35,095 bases of DNA from an uncultured Acidimicrobiales bacterium (GCA_937922235.1 CAKZVC010000009.1:1-35095), one strand, 5' to 3'; numbered from the stretch's first letter, positions 23,438 to 31,275 are shown. Numbers and translations: made by a program. The notes: generated by a model from the sequence alone, not told the origin.

Positions 23438-24673
23438 ATGACCGACGGGTTCGTGCAGCAGGTTGAGATCGACGAGGCAGCTGACACCGCTCGCCAGCAA
23501 CGGTTTCCTGTTGGGGCAACGATCGAGTTTGATGACCTTGAGGAGCACGCTCGTCTAGGAGCGCTCGATGCTTTGCGTGATGCCGAGCCAGTTTCTTGGG
23601 TCCCCGCCCTTGGAGGATGGTTAGTGACCTCGCATGAGCTAGCCAGCGAGGTGCTGCGCCGACGCACTGGCTTCACGGTCGAAGCCGACACGAACCTGGT
23701 GCGTGCGTCGTTGGGCTCGATGATGCTCACGACCGACCCGCCCGATCACAGCCGTCTGCGCACTCCGTTCGATGAACCGTTCCGCGTGAGGGAAGTTCGG
23801 GCCCGGTTCGAAGCGGGTGTGCGGTCTCGAATCGACGAGCTGTTGTCGTCCGCCTCAGAAAGCGACACTGCCGATTTCGTGAAGACGGTGGCAGAGCCCT
23901 TCGCGATCGGCTCGGCGGCCGAGGCGCTCGGGTTGTCGCTCGACGACGTGCCGAAGATCCAAGGCTTCTACGACGCCTTCGCCAGTGCCATGGTTTACGA
24001 CGGCGACCCCGAGCCTCAACGACTGGCCGATGCGGCCCGCTCCGAGCTCAACGAGATCCTTCACGGTCAGGTGCAGCGACTGCGGACCGCACCTGATGCA
24101 TCGGTGACCTCGACCGTTGCCAATACCGACAACCTCGAGATCACCGACGACGAGCTCGTGGCTCAGCTTCGGGTGATCTTGTTTGGAGCGATCGAGACCG
24201 TCGAGTCGATGGTGACCAACGCGCTGTATCTGCTGTTGGGTGCGCCTAACCAAATGGAAGCGGTTCGCTCCGATCTAGACCTAACGAGCAATGCGGTCGA
24301 AGAAGGCATGCGACTGATTCCACCCGTGGCATTCATCGAGCGTTGGACCGACAGCGAGACAACGTTGGGTGAGGTCGAGCTCGGTCGCGGTGAGTTCATC
24401 GGCGTATCCACCGTGGCGGCCAATCGCGACCCTGCGCTGTTTCCAGACCCGGCAACGTTCGACGTCCGACGCAAGAACACCACGCGTCAACTCGCATTCA
24501 GTCTCGGTGCGCACCATTGCCTCGGCATAAACCTGGCTCGCCTCCAAGGTGACATTGCGGTGCGGGCAACGCTCGAGCGCTTTCCGAACCTGGCGCTCGT
24601 CTCGGCGCCCCAGCCCAACGGTTTCGCCTTCCGCCGCTCCTCAGAGCTCAACCTCAGCTGGCATAGGCTGTGA
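23438..24673 (+). CDS. Cytochrome P450
   Basis: This is a 411-residue soluble bacterial P450. The heme ligand is Cys361 in FSLGAHHCLG, matching FxxGxHxCxG. The K-helix ExxR is Glu289-Arg292 (EEGMRL). The I-helix oxygen-binding motif reads GAIET (250-254). The DPPDHSRLR segment (100-108) is the typical C-helix heme contact. It is a monooxygenase needing ferredoxin and a reductase, which are not encoded nearby. The substrate is unknown. The ATG at 23438 follows a G-rich ribosome binding site; an in-frame ATG 9 codons earlier is less likely. Convergent with the lipoprotein gene to the right (6 bp apart). Confidence 0.93.
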   Translation: MTDGFVQQVEIDEAADTARQQRFPVGATIEFDDLEEHARLGALDALRDAEPVSWVPALGGWLVTSHELASEVLRRRTGFTVEADTNLVRASLGSMMLTTDPPDHSRLRTPFDEPFRVREVRARFEAGVRSRIDELLSSASESDTADFVKTVAEPFAIGSAAEALGLSLDDVPKIQGFYDAFASAMVYDGDPEPQRLADAARSELNEILHGQVQRLRTAPDASVTSTVANTDNLEITDDELVAQLRVILFGAIETVESMVTNALYLLLGAPNQMEAVRSDLDLTSNAVEEGMRLIPPVAFIERWTDSETTLGEVELGRGEFIGVSTVAANRDPALFPDPATFDVRRKNTTRQLAFSLGAHHCLGINLARLQGDIAVRATLERFPNLALVSAPQPNGFAFRRSSELNLSWHRL

Positions 24674-24679
24674 TTGCTG

Positions 24680-26149
24680 CTACCCCAGGTGACTGAAGCT
24701 GTCGGCGGTTCCTCGCCACACGCTGCCGTTCGAGAGCGCCGTTCCAGTGGTTCGCAAGAGGCCATCGTTTGTGAGGATGACGATCTCACCGACGCGCCGA
24801 TCGAGGAGAGCGAGGCCCTGCTCCCCAACCGGTGCGACGTACTCCAGTGTGAAGTCGTATCCGCTGTTCGGTAGCTCGTCGAGAATCTGGGCGTCACTGC
24901 TTCGATCGATCGTGATGATGCTGGTTGTCGAGCCGTCGACGCCTGCCGCGAGCCAGCCCGAATCGACTGCGAGTGCAGCCATCGACGTGAACTGTCCGAT
25001 CTCGAGCTCGACGAGGGTCCCAGTGTCCATGTCGAGCTGGAAGATGTTGAGAAAGCCAGGCGGCACGTAGATCTCATCGCCGGCTTCGTCGGAGTCCCCA
25101 CTGCTCTCGGCGTCACCGTCCGATGGTTCGCCGCAGATGTCGCCGTCGACGTTGGCGCAGCTTCGTAGCGCAACGAGAGCCGTGTTCTCCGTCGGGTGAG
25201 CAAAGCTCGAGACGCGGGTCGCCGGCTCAACAACCTGTTCGACCTGCATCACACCACCCGGGTCGGTGACGGTGAGCGTGCCGGTGATGAGCTCGGCGAT
25301 CCACCCCTCAGCGAACTCGCTGATCAGTGGGTCGAGCGCCCTTTCGGTGTTTGGGTAGGGCTCGAGATCTTGGGTGGCAAGATCGATGCTGTACCTGCCG
25401 GTGTTGGTCGCTATTCGCACTGTGGCCTCGTCGATGAGGATCGGTCGGTTTTGAAGCTTGCCAACGGAGAAGCCGTTGATGACGGCGAGGTCTTGGTCCA
25501 TCAGCCACATCTCGCCGGTGTAGTCGCGGGTGGTTAGAAGGATCGTGTCGCCAACGCCTTCAACGAAGATCCCGCTCTCAAAGATGTGCCGATCGATCTG
25601 GCCGTCGGGGTGCATGCGAATGAGTTCGGCGTAGTCATCGTCGACGGCGACCATCGATGGTTGTGGCGTCTCATGGAGATGCTCGATCCAACCGCCTGTT
25701 TCGAATCCGACTACCTCGACGCCACCGGCGTCGATGCGGAAGAGCTGATGTTCGCCGGGATCGCGACCGTCGACGATGTAGATCGCTCCGTCGGCGTAGG
25801 CGGCCTCCGGGAAGCTGCCTTCAACATCGATCGAGTGGGACGCCAGGGTTTCTCCACTGGTGGTCTCGACGATATTGACTCGACCGTCATCCACGATGGC
25901 AACAACAGTGCCATCGAAGGGCTCGATCGGCCGAGAGAAGGAAAGCGTTTGGTCGAGGCTCGACAAGGGTGGCTTGTTGATTGACTCCTCGAACTGGGGA
26001 GCCTCGGTCTGCTCAGAGCCAGGTTGGTTGGCACCGTTGGATGAGATCGACCCGCATGCCGTGACGATCAACGCGAAGCACAGCACCATGACAGTCCGAC
26101 GGGCTGCTCTGCGGTTGAGTTGTTCGAGGGTGCTCTCGTATTCATCCAT
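24680..26149 (-). CDS. Lipoprotein, probable beta-propeller
   Basis: The protein has 489 residues from the ATG at 26149 (AGAAGG just upstream; an in-frame start at 26185 lies outside the signal peptide). It has a basic region, a hydrophobic helix (VMVLCFALI) and the lipobox VTAC. The mature part contains repeated short strands of the pattern 'GTVVAIVDDGRVNIVET', 'GAIYIVDGRD', 'GEMWLMDQD', 'GRYSIDLATQDLE' and 'GWLAAGVDGSTTSIITID', as in WD40/PQQ-like propellers, with an acidic insert (DGDAESSGDSDEAGDE). No enzyme motif is seen. It lies downstream of the cytolysin-like lipoprotein on the same strand, separated by a strong hairpin. A surface binding or accessory role for that protein is possible but unproven. 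Confidence 0.75.
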   Translation of the reverse strand: MDEYESTLEQLNRRAARRTVMVLCFALIVTACGSISSNGANQPGSEQTEAPQFEESINKPPLSSLDQTLSFSRPIEPFDGTVVAIVDDGRVNIVETTSGETLASHSIDVEGSFPEAAYADGAIYIVDGRDPGEHQLFRIDAGGVEVVGFETGGWIEHLHETPQPSMVAVDDDYAELIRMHPDGQIDRHIFESGIFVEGVGDTILLTTRDYTGEMWLMDQDLAVINGFSVGKLQNRPILIDEATVRIATNTGRYSIDLATQDLEPYPNTERALDPLISEFAEGWIAELITGTLTVTDPGGVMQVEQVVEPATRVSSFAHPTENTALVALRSCANVDGDICGEPSDGDAESSGDSDEAGDEIYVPPGFLNIFQLDMDTGTLVELEIGQFTSMAALAVDSGWLAAGVDGSTTSIITIDRSSDAQILDELPNSGYDFTLEYVAPVGEQGLALLDRRVGEIVILTNDGLLRTTGTALSNGSVWRGTADSFSHLG

Positions 26150-26227
26150 ATGCCTTCTACGTTCGCAAGCAACGGTGAGTTCCATGCGCGGTAGTCCATC
26201 CGTAGCCGTTAACCCAGACGCGAAGAA

Positions 26228-26268
26228 GGGCTAGACCCTGCGACTCCGCCAGTCGCTGGATCTAGCCC
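26228..26268 (-). terminator. Strong hairpin after the cytolysin-like gene
   Basis: An 18-base arm pair (first arm GGGCTAGATCCAGCGACT on the minus strand) with a 5-base loop carries one G-U pair and one mismatch. It lies 24 bases after the cytolysin-like stop codon, followed on that strand by CTTCTTCG. It should end or attenuate transcription before the propeller lipoprotein gene. Confidence 0.7.
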
Positions 26269-26292
26269 GGTCTTCCCGCCGTCTGGGGGGAT

Positions 26293-28119
26293 CTAGATGA
26301 AATCGACCACGTAGTGGAGCTCGGCGATGCAGTTGCCGCTGCCTACCGAGAGCTGCATGGTCTGGGGCCACTTGCCGCCGAGGCCGGTCGACTGTGGGTC
26401 GAGGTTCGACCAGGAGTTCGCCCCTGGGTTGTAGATGTGGGTCTGGCGGCGGTTGGCGCCATTCATTCGGCTGTCGTTGTAGGCCTTGCCGATGACCGGC
26501 AGGTCGACCTCGGAGCCGGTGAACGACACGGTGAACGCCGCTCCCTCTTCCCATTCGATGTCGAACACCACCTCGTGCAAGAGGTTCACGTACTCGCCAT
26601 CGCCGAGCACGGGCTTTCTGCTGGCCCGTGAGTTGGCGATCGTGTTCAGGTTCCGATCGAGCACCGATGCTCCGAACGAGAAGTCGCCGTCGCCCTCAAC
26701 TCCATCACAGTCTCGGACCGCCTGGAAGCGAACGAGCGTCACCTTGACCGTGCTTCCAACCTGATCGGTTGAGCACTCGGTTGCGGTGTAGTCGGTGGTG
26801 TAGCCGAGCTTCGCAAGAGAGTTGTCGTTGAGGTTGTGGACTGAGTACGCAATCGGCACGCCAGGGTTGCTGGTCGAGTAGATGGCGTTGTCTCCCTGGA
26901 TGACCTCGGGCAGAGTCGACGGGTCGATGAGCTTCGACTGCACTGCGGCGTTGCCGCCAAGGGTGATGACCTCGAGCGTTGACTCTTCGAGGATCTTCTC
27001 GTACTCGGCGTTTACCTTGCCCTCGACCTTGGCGCCAGCGGCGTAGTTCAAGGCAGCTTCGGCATCAACTGCCAAGACGTTTCGGCTGCTCTCCATCCGC
27101 ACCATCAGGATTCGCCCGTAGACAACCGATGCGACGTACGCCGGAGCGTTGGCTGGTGTGAGTGCGGCTATCGCCCGGTCAGTTTCAACCGTTGGCGAGA
27201 TCATCGCTCCTGGTGAAGACGGCGTATCGACGCTGACCGTATAGAATGCCTGCTTGAACGTGGCCATCGTCGTGCGACGCTCGGACTCGGTGTCGATCGA
27301 CAGGCGACCGGCGAAGTCTCCCGTGGCCCACGCCACGTTGAGGCCAACATCGAGCGCTGCCTGCTCCGAGCTGTAAGCCGTCTTGTACTGATACGACGAG
27401 TTCGAGGCGTTCACGTAGCCGTCGATGTAGGCGTTGTTGTTCCACCAGCCGAGGGCACCGTCGACAGCGGCCTGCACGCTCGAGTTGGTTGGGTTCTCGA
27501 CTCGCAGCACGCCAGCGTCACCCATGCCGGGAAGGTCGACGCTCAACGTCACCGGACCCTGCGGAATGCCGAGGGCTACCGGCACACCATCGAGCAGCGA
27601 CGAGTCAGCCTTGACCAGTGCGCCGGGGAAGACGACACCGTTCGTTGGGCGCAAGATCGCAACCTCGCTGAAGTTCGTCTGCAGGTTGTACGGCGTGGTG
27701 GTGCACTTGATGAGCGTGTTGCGATCCCGGTTCTCGGACGTGGTTTCCTCGCCAGCCGCCCGAGATGACGGAGCACCACCGGCAATCTCCTGCACGTTCA
27801 ACGTGTCGTCCGAGTTGTATTGCAGCGTTGCAAGGTGTGCATCGAGCTCGGCGGTGTTGCTGGGTTTGGGTTCTTCTTCATCTCCAGGGTCGGGTTCGAC
27901 AAAGACCGTGGTCGTGGTGGTCGAATCGATCTGCTCGCCGCCCTCGTTGATCGTCTCGTTGTTGCCTTGTTCAGCAGGTACTGGTTCAGGCGGTTCACCT
28001 GTTGTGATCTGGATGTCGGGCAGCGAGCATGCGGTGAGCACCAGAGCTCCGGCGATGAGGGTTCCGAAGCCACCGAGGCGGCGGCGCTTGCTGGGTTGGG
28101 TGTTCCGGTTCGTTGTCAT
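26293..28119 (-). CDS. Cholesterol-dependent cytolysin family (thiol-activated cytolysin) lipoprotein
   Basis: This 608-residue protein is predicted to be a membrane-anchored lipoprotein: basic N-region, hydrophobic helix and lipobox LTAC with Cys31. An acidic Pro/Thr/Glu linker (32-90) follows. Residues ~95-450 match the core of pore-forming cholesterol-dependent cytolysins motif by motif: VFPGALVKADSSLLDG (163-178), ENPTNSSVQ (208-216), FKQAFYTVSVDTP (288-300), YVASVVYGR (328-336), TLGGNA (386-391), NPGVPIAYS (418-426) and TDYTAT (442-447). These include the domain-3 segments that become membrane hairpins. The C-terminal ~150 residues (from STVKVTLVRFQAVRDCDG) are a different beta-rich domain. 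The family's undecapeptide ECTGLAWEWWR and its domain-4 Thr-Leu pair are absent, so the target is unlikely to be cholesterol. No clear ribosome binding site is seen. It follows the histidine kinase gene by 107 bp. Confidence 0.92.
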   Translation of the reverse strand: MTTNRNTQPSKRRRLGGFGTLIAGALVLTACSLPDIQITTGEPPEPVPAEQGNNETINEGGEQIDSTTTTTVFVEPDPGDEEEPKPSNTAELDAHLATLQYNSDDTLNVQEIAGGAPSSRAAGEETTSENRDRNTLIKCTTTPYNLQTNFSEVAILRPTNGVVFPGALVKADSSLLDGVPVALGIPQGPVTLSVDLPGMGDAGVLRVENPTNSSVQAAVDGALGWWNNNAYIDGYVNASNSSYQYKTAYSSEQAALDVGLNVAWATGDFAGRLSIDTESERRTTMATFKQAFYTVSVDTPSSPGAMISPTVETDRAIAALTPANAPAYVASVVYGRILMVRMESSRNVLAVDAEAALNYAAGAKVEGKVNAEYEKILEESTLEVITLGGNAAVQSKLIDPSTLPEVIQGDNAIYSTSNPGVPIAYSVHNLNDNSLAKLGYTTDYTATECSTDQVGSTVKVTLVRFQAVRDCDGVEGDGDFSFGASVLDRNLNTIANSRASRKPVLGDGEYVNLLHEVVFDIEWEEGAAFTVSFTGSEVDLPVIGKAYNDSRMNGANRRQTHIYNPGANSWSNLDPQSTGLGGKWPQTMQLSVGSGNCIAELHYVVDFI

Positions 28120-28186
28120 ACATCAACCGTGAACGAGGACCGGTCGTGCGGCGATGGCGCACGGGAGTGTCTTGGGAGCGCACCTT

Positions 28187-28225
28187 CACCCCAAGTCGTG
28201 GGGGTGCTAGCACCCCAACATTGGG
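28187..28225. promoter_or_regulatory. Interleaved GGGGTG/CACCCC palindromes upstream of the cytolysin-like gene
   Basis: The centre, 28201-28216, is a perfect 16-base palindrome GGGGTGCTAGCACCCC. An outer CACCCC (from about 28187) and TTGGGG (28221-28226) give four half-sites in alternating orientation. It lies right after the kinase stop codon and 82-97 bases upstream of the cytolysin-like ATG. A close copy lies in the kinase/receiver divergent promoter at 29529-29546, which favours an operator over a terminator. Confidence 0.6.
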
Positions 28226-28226
28226 G

Positions 28227-29489
28227 TCAGCCGTGGTTGGGGAGTCGGGCGAACACGGTCGTTCCGTGCCCCGGAGACGAGTCGATGCTCAACTGACCGC
28301 CGACCGACGCAATGCGGTCGCCCATGTTGTGCGTGCCGTGGCGGTGGTCAGCCGCTGCCATGTCGAATCCGGGTCCGTCGTCGCTCACCGTTAGCTCCAC
28401 GCCAGCAGGGTTCTGCGCCAGCCGAAGCTTCACCGCAGCATCGGGTGCGTACTTGGCCGCATTGGTCAACGCCTCAAGCGCCACAAAGTAGAGCGCCCGT
28501 TCATGGTTGGTATTGAGGCGGCCAATGTCGGCCAGGTCGGTGTCGATCGAAAGACCCGAGCGTCTTGCCGCGGCCTGCAGCGCTGGAACCAAACCGCTCG
28601 TCTCGAGTAGCGGCGGGTAAATGCCTTGCGCCAGCCGGCGCAGTTCTTCGATGGCTTCGTCAGCCTCGGTGATGAGCGCATTGATGTTGTCGTTCAGCTC
28701 GTGGTCGGGGCCGGTGATCGAGTCGAGCAGTCGCAACCGAACGCCGAGCGACACCAACCGTTGCTGAGCACCGTCGTGCAGGTTGCGCTCGATCCGTCTC
28801 CGCTCGGCGTCGCCGGCCTCGACTACACGTCGTCGAGAAGCAGCGAGCTCACGTCGAGATCGATCGAGCTCGGCGTTCACCGAGCTCAGGCTTTGCAGCC
28901 GACCTTGCAGGAGTTCGTTGTTGTTGCGCACGATCAACGCAATCGGAATGGTCAACGCAATGACGGCCGAGATGACCAGCACGAGTTCGAGCTCGTCGGC
29001 CAGGTCGGGGACGACGCCACCGTCATCGTTCAAGAGCCCGGCGGCAGACACGAGCGATGCAACGACGGCCGCACCGATGAGGAGCGCCACGAGTGCTCGG
29101 GTCTCGAGGAACGGCGTTGCCAGTACGACCGGCATAAGCACGGTCATGATCATCACGGGCCAAAGCTGCGGCACCACCCAGGCGATCGTTATCGCAACCA
29201 GCCAGTTGCCCACCGTGGCCAAGGTGAGCGAGCGGAGCACGTCGTCGAGCGAAATCGCCTGCAGTGCCATCGTGAGCAACACGATCAAGACGGCGATGCT
29301 TCCAGCGGCGAAGAACAACAGCCCGCCCTCGCGAAGGCCGAGCACCCACGCCCCGAGGATGACGACAAGCCCAATGCATGCGCTGATTCGATCGAATCGC
29401 AAAAAGGGTCTGATTGTGTTGACGGCCTCGCGTGACTCTCTCGCAGATGGTGCGTACACCAACTCGTCAGCACCCTCGATTTCCCGCAT
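28227..29489 (-). CDS. NarL-type (HisKA_3) membrane histidine kinase
   Basis: The 420-residue protein has an N-terminal membrane module of about six helices (36-190: LVVILGAWVLGL, LLFFAAGSIAVLIVLLTM, WLVAITIAWVVPQLW, VMIMTVLMPVVLAT, LVALLIGAAVVASLV, LVLVISAVIALTIPIALIV), then a coiled linker. The HisKA_3 dimerisation domain carries the phospho-accepting His238 in ERNLHDGAQQRL. The HATPase_c domain has N-box EALTNAAKYAP and VSDDGPGF. There is no obvious extracytoplasmic sensor domain, so it probably senses a membrane signal. It is divergent from a receiver protein and a NarL-type regulator, its likely partners, and is followed by the cytolysin-like gene on the same strand. Confidence 0.92.
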   Translation of the reverse strand: MREIEGADELVYAPSARESREAVNTIRPFLRFDRISACIGLVVILGAWVLGLREGGLLFFAAGSIAVLIVLLTMALQAISLDDVLRSLTLATVGNWLVAITIAWVVPQLWPVMIMTVLMPVVLATPFLETRALVALLIGAAVVASLVSAAGLLNDDGGVVPDLADELELVLVISAVIALTIPIALIVRNNNELLQGRLQSLSSVNAELDRSRRELAASRRRVVEAGDAERRRIERNLHDGAQQRLVSLGVRLRLLDSITGPDHELNDNINALITEADEAIEELRRLAQGIYPPLLETSGLVPALQAAARRSGLSIDTDLADIGRLNTNHERALYFVALEALTNAAKYAPDAAVKLRLAQNPAGVELTVSDDGPGFDMAAADHRHGTHNMGDRIASVGGQLSIDSSPGHGTTVFARLPNHG

Positions 29490-29528
29490 GCGTGCACACT
29501 ACTTTGCGCACTACTAGTCGTCATAGGG

Positions 29529-29546
29529 GGGGGTGCAGGCACCCCC
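29529..29546. promoter_or_regulatory. Palindrome in the kinase/receiver divergent promoter
   Basis: GGGGGTGC-AG-GCACCCCC is an 18-base inverted repeat (8-bp perfect arms, 2-base spacer) in the gap between the kinase start (29489) and the receiver start. It shares the arms GGGGTGC/GCACCCC with the palindrome at 28201-28216, and the similarity continues rightward (CAA.AT..GGG..CAG). It is a likely binding site of the local response regulator or another common regulator. Confidence 0.6.
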
Positions 29547-29594
29547 AAGATCTGGGACCAGGCACGTTTGTCCTAAATGCACTCAACGAGGACA

Positions 29595-30050
29595 ATGACT
29601 GCAGAGCTCATCATGACGAACCCACTTCACGACGCGACTACAGCGGCCAACACCGACTCCCCGACCGGCGATGTCGACGTATTCGTCATCGACGACCACG
29701 CCGGCTATCGGTCGCTCGTTGCCGAGGTGCTTGCCGCAACTGATGGGTTCGAGCTTGTTGGAACTGCGTCTTCTTGGGCCGTCGCCGTCAACGAGTTGGA
29801 GACGGGCACGTCATTGCCCGATCTCGTGTTGATGGATGTGAACCTCGGCGACGACAGCGGGGTCGACGCCGCTACCGAGCTGGCGGGTCGGTGGCCAGAG
29901 GTCAAGATCATCTTGATCTCGACGCTGGCCCAGGCCGATCTTCCCCCTGCGGCGCAGAGCAGCGGAGCAGCCGGGTTCCTCCCCAAATCCCTCCTCAGCC
30001 CCGCCGAAATTTCGCAGGCGTGGCTGGGCACCTACGATTGGCAGCCATGA
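29595..30050 (+). CDS. Receiver-domain-only response regulator
   Basis: The protein has about 151 residues. The receiver domain (28-145) has the acidic pair Asp33-Asp34 (VIDDHAGYRS), phospho-acceptor Asp81 (LVLMDVNLGDDSG), the Ser/Thr switch in ILISTLAQADLP and Lys131 in GFLPKSLL. No output domain follows; the protein ends shortly after the receiver. The ATG at 29595 is preferred for its GAGGAC just upstream; 29577 and 29613 are in-frame alternatives. Its TGA overlaps the next gene's ATG (ATGA), so the two regulators are made together. It could compete for phosphate from the kinase or relay it. Confidence 0.85.
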   Translation: MTAELIMTNPLHDATTAANTDSPTGDVDVFVIDDHAGYRSLVAEVLAATDGFELVGTASSWAVAVNELETGTSLPDLVLMDVNLGDDSGVDAATELAGRWPEVKIILISTLAQADLPPAAQSSGAAGFLPKSLLSPAEISQAWLGTYDWQP

Positions 30051-30706
30051 CGACGCGGGTAGTCCTAGCTGATGATCACGAGTTGATCCGACGCGGCATC
30101 GCCGCCCTACTCGACACGATCGACGAAGTCGAAGTCGTTGCCGAGTGCGTCGACTATCCCGGCCTGATGGCGTCAGTCGAGGAGCACGGCCCAGATGTGG
30201 TCGTGACCGACATCCGGATGCCGCCCACCGGCACCGATGAGGGTGTCGCCGCGGCACTAGCGATTCGCGAATCGCACCCGTCGACCGGTGTCATCGTGCT
30301 GTCGCAGTTCGCCGAACCCGAGTACGTGCTCGAGCTTTTCGTCGACGGCAGCCAAGGCCTGGGCTATCTCCTAAAGGACAAGGTCAGCCGAGGCGAGCTC
30401 CAGCGAGCCATCACCGAAGTGAGCACCGGCGGCTCGGCCGTCGACTCGGCGATCGTCGAGGTGTTGGTCGCCGGCCGGATGAAGCAGCAGTCGCCAGTTG
30501 ATGCGCTGACCCAACGCGAGAGCGAAGTGCTGAGCCTCATCGCCGAAGGTCGCAACAATGCCTCGGTCGCCGAGGCACTTGTGCTCAGCCCGAAGGCCGT
30601 GGCCAAGCACATCAACTCGATCTTCTCGAAGCTCTCGCTCGGCGACGAGCCCGACTCGCACTCTCGAGTGAAGGCGGTGCTCATGTGGCTCGCCTCAAAC
30701 GGCTGA
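30047..30706 (+). CDS. NarL/FixJ family response regulator with LuxR-type HTH
   Basis: This 219-residue protein has a receiver domain (1-125) with Asp9-Asp10, phospho-acceptor Asp55 (VVVTDIRMPP) and the Lys in GYLLKDK. Its LuxR-type helix-turn-helix (about 150-212) has LTQRESEVLSLIAEGRNNASVAEALVLSPKAVAKHINSIFSKL. It is the expected DNA-binding partner of the divergent HisKA_3 kinase. The PPTGTDEG segment after the phospho-acceptor is the usual form in this subfamily. It overlaps the receiver-only gene before it (ATGA) and the TerB-like gene after it (TGATG). The GGGGTGC palindromes upstream of the kinase, receiver and cytolysin-like genes are candidate binding sites. Confidence 0.92.
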   Translation: MTTRVVLADDHELIRRGIAALLDTIDEVEVVAECVDYPGLMASVEEHGPDVVVTDIRMPPTGTDEGVAAALAIRESHPSTGVIVLSQFAEPEYVLELFVDGSQGLGYLLKDKVSRGELQRAITEVSTGGSAVDSAIVEVLVAGRMKQQSPVDALTQRESEVLSLIAEGRNNASVAEALVLSPKAVAKHINSIFSKLSLGDEPDSHSRVKAVLMWLASNG

Positions 30707-31275
30707 TGACAGAAGTTGGTGGAGTGGAGGCCAGTGAAAAGGTCGTTGCCAGGGGAGAGTTCGCCTGTCCTGTCGAGCGACAAAGCGCGTCGTATGTCGT
30801 CAAGCGGGTCGTGCTTGATGACGCAGAGCTTGGTGAATTCGTCCTCTGTCGATCGTGTGGATCAGAGTTTCCGCCGAAGGTGCTCAACGAGAGCGAGTCC
30901 GGGCAAACCACGTCACTGCACGAGGCGTTCAGCCTGCTGTTCTCGGCAATGATCATTGCCGACGGGGTGGTGAAGCAGCCCGAGCTCGCTATGGCCAAGA
31001 AGCTCCTCGCTCGCCACGAGGTCGAGTACGACATGGATGTGCTGGTGAACGAGTCGAAGCGAGTCCTTGGCGACCTCGCTGATGTGTTGCGAGAGGCGAG
31101 TCGTCACCTTTCGCTCGGTCGTCGCCGACTCTTGCTCGAAGGAGCAATGCTCATTGCGAACTCTGACAAGGAGTTCCGGGTTGAAGAGCGAGAACTCATC
31201 GCCAACGCCGGTCGGCACATGGGATTCACCCGCACCGGTATCGCTGAGCTCTTCGAAGAAGTTGACAGTCGATGA
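30706..31275 (+). CDS. TerB-like (tellurite resistance protein B fold) domain protein
   Basis: The protein has 189 residues from the ATG at 30706, which overlaps the preceding TGA (TGATG). An in-frame GTG at 30685 is the alternative. The N-terminal part has a lone Cys (EFACPVE) and a CRSC pair (FVLCRSCGSEFPPKVL), perhaps a partial zinc ribbon. The C-terminal ~110 residues are helical with TerB-like features: LLFSAMIIADGVVKQPELAMAKKLL, LEGAMLIANSDKEFRVEERELIANAGRHMGF. TerB domains bind metal and are found in stress and membrane-associated systems. Its coupling to the response regulator suggests a part in the same signalling unit. Confidence 0.7.
   Translation: MTEVGGVEASEKVVARGEFACPVERQSASYVVKRVVLDDAELGEFVLCRSCGSEFPPKVLNESESGQTTSLHEAFSLLFSAMIIADGVVKQPELAMAKKLLARHEVEYDMDVLVNESKRVLGDLADVLREASRHLSLGRRRLLLEGAMLIANSDKEFRVEERELIANAGRHMGFTRTGIAELFEEVDSR

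Noticed and set aside
28201..28216. GGGGTGCTAGCACCCC as a transcription terminator of the kinase gene
   Set aside because: It has no U-tract, and the same palindrome occurs in a divergent promoter where a terminator would make no sense. Operator is the better reading, though not proven.
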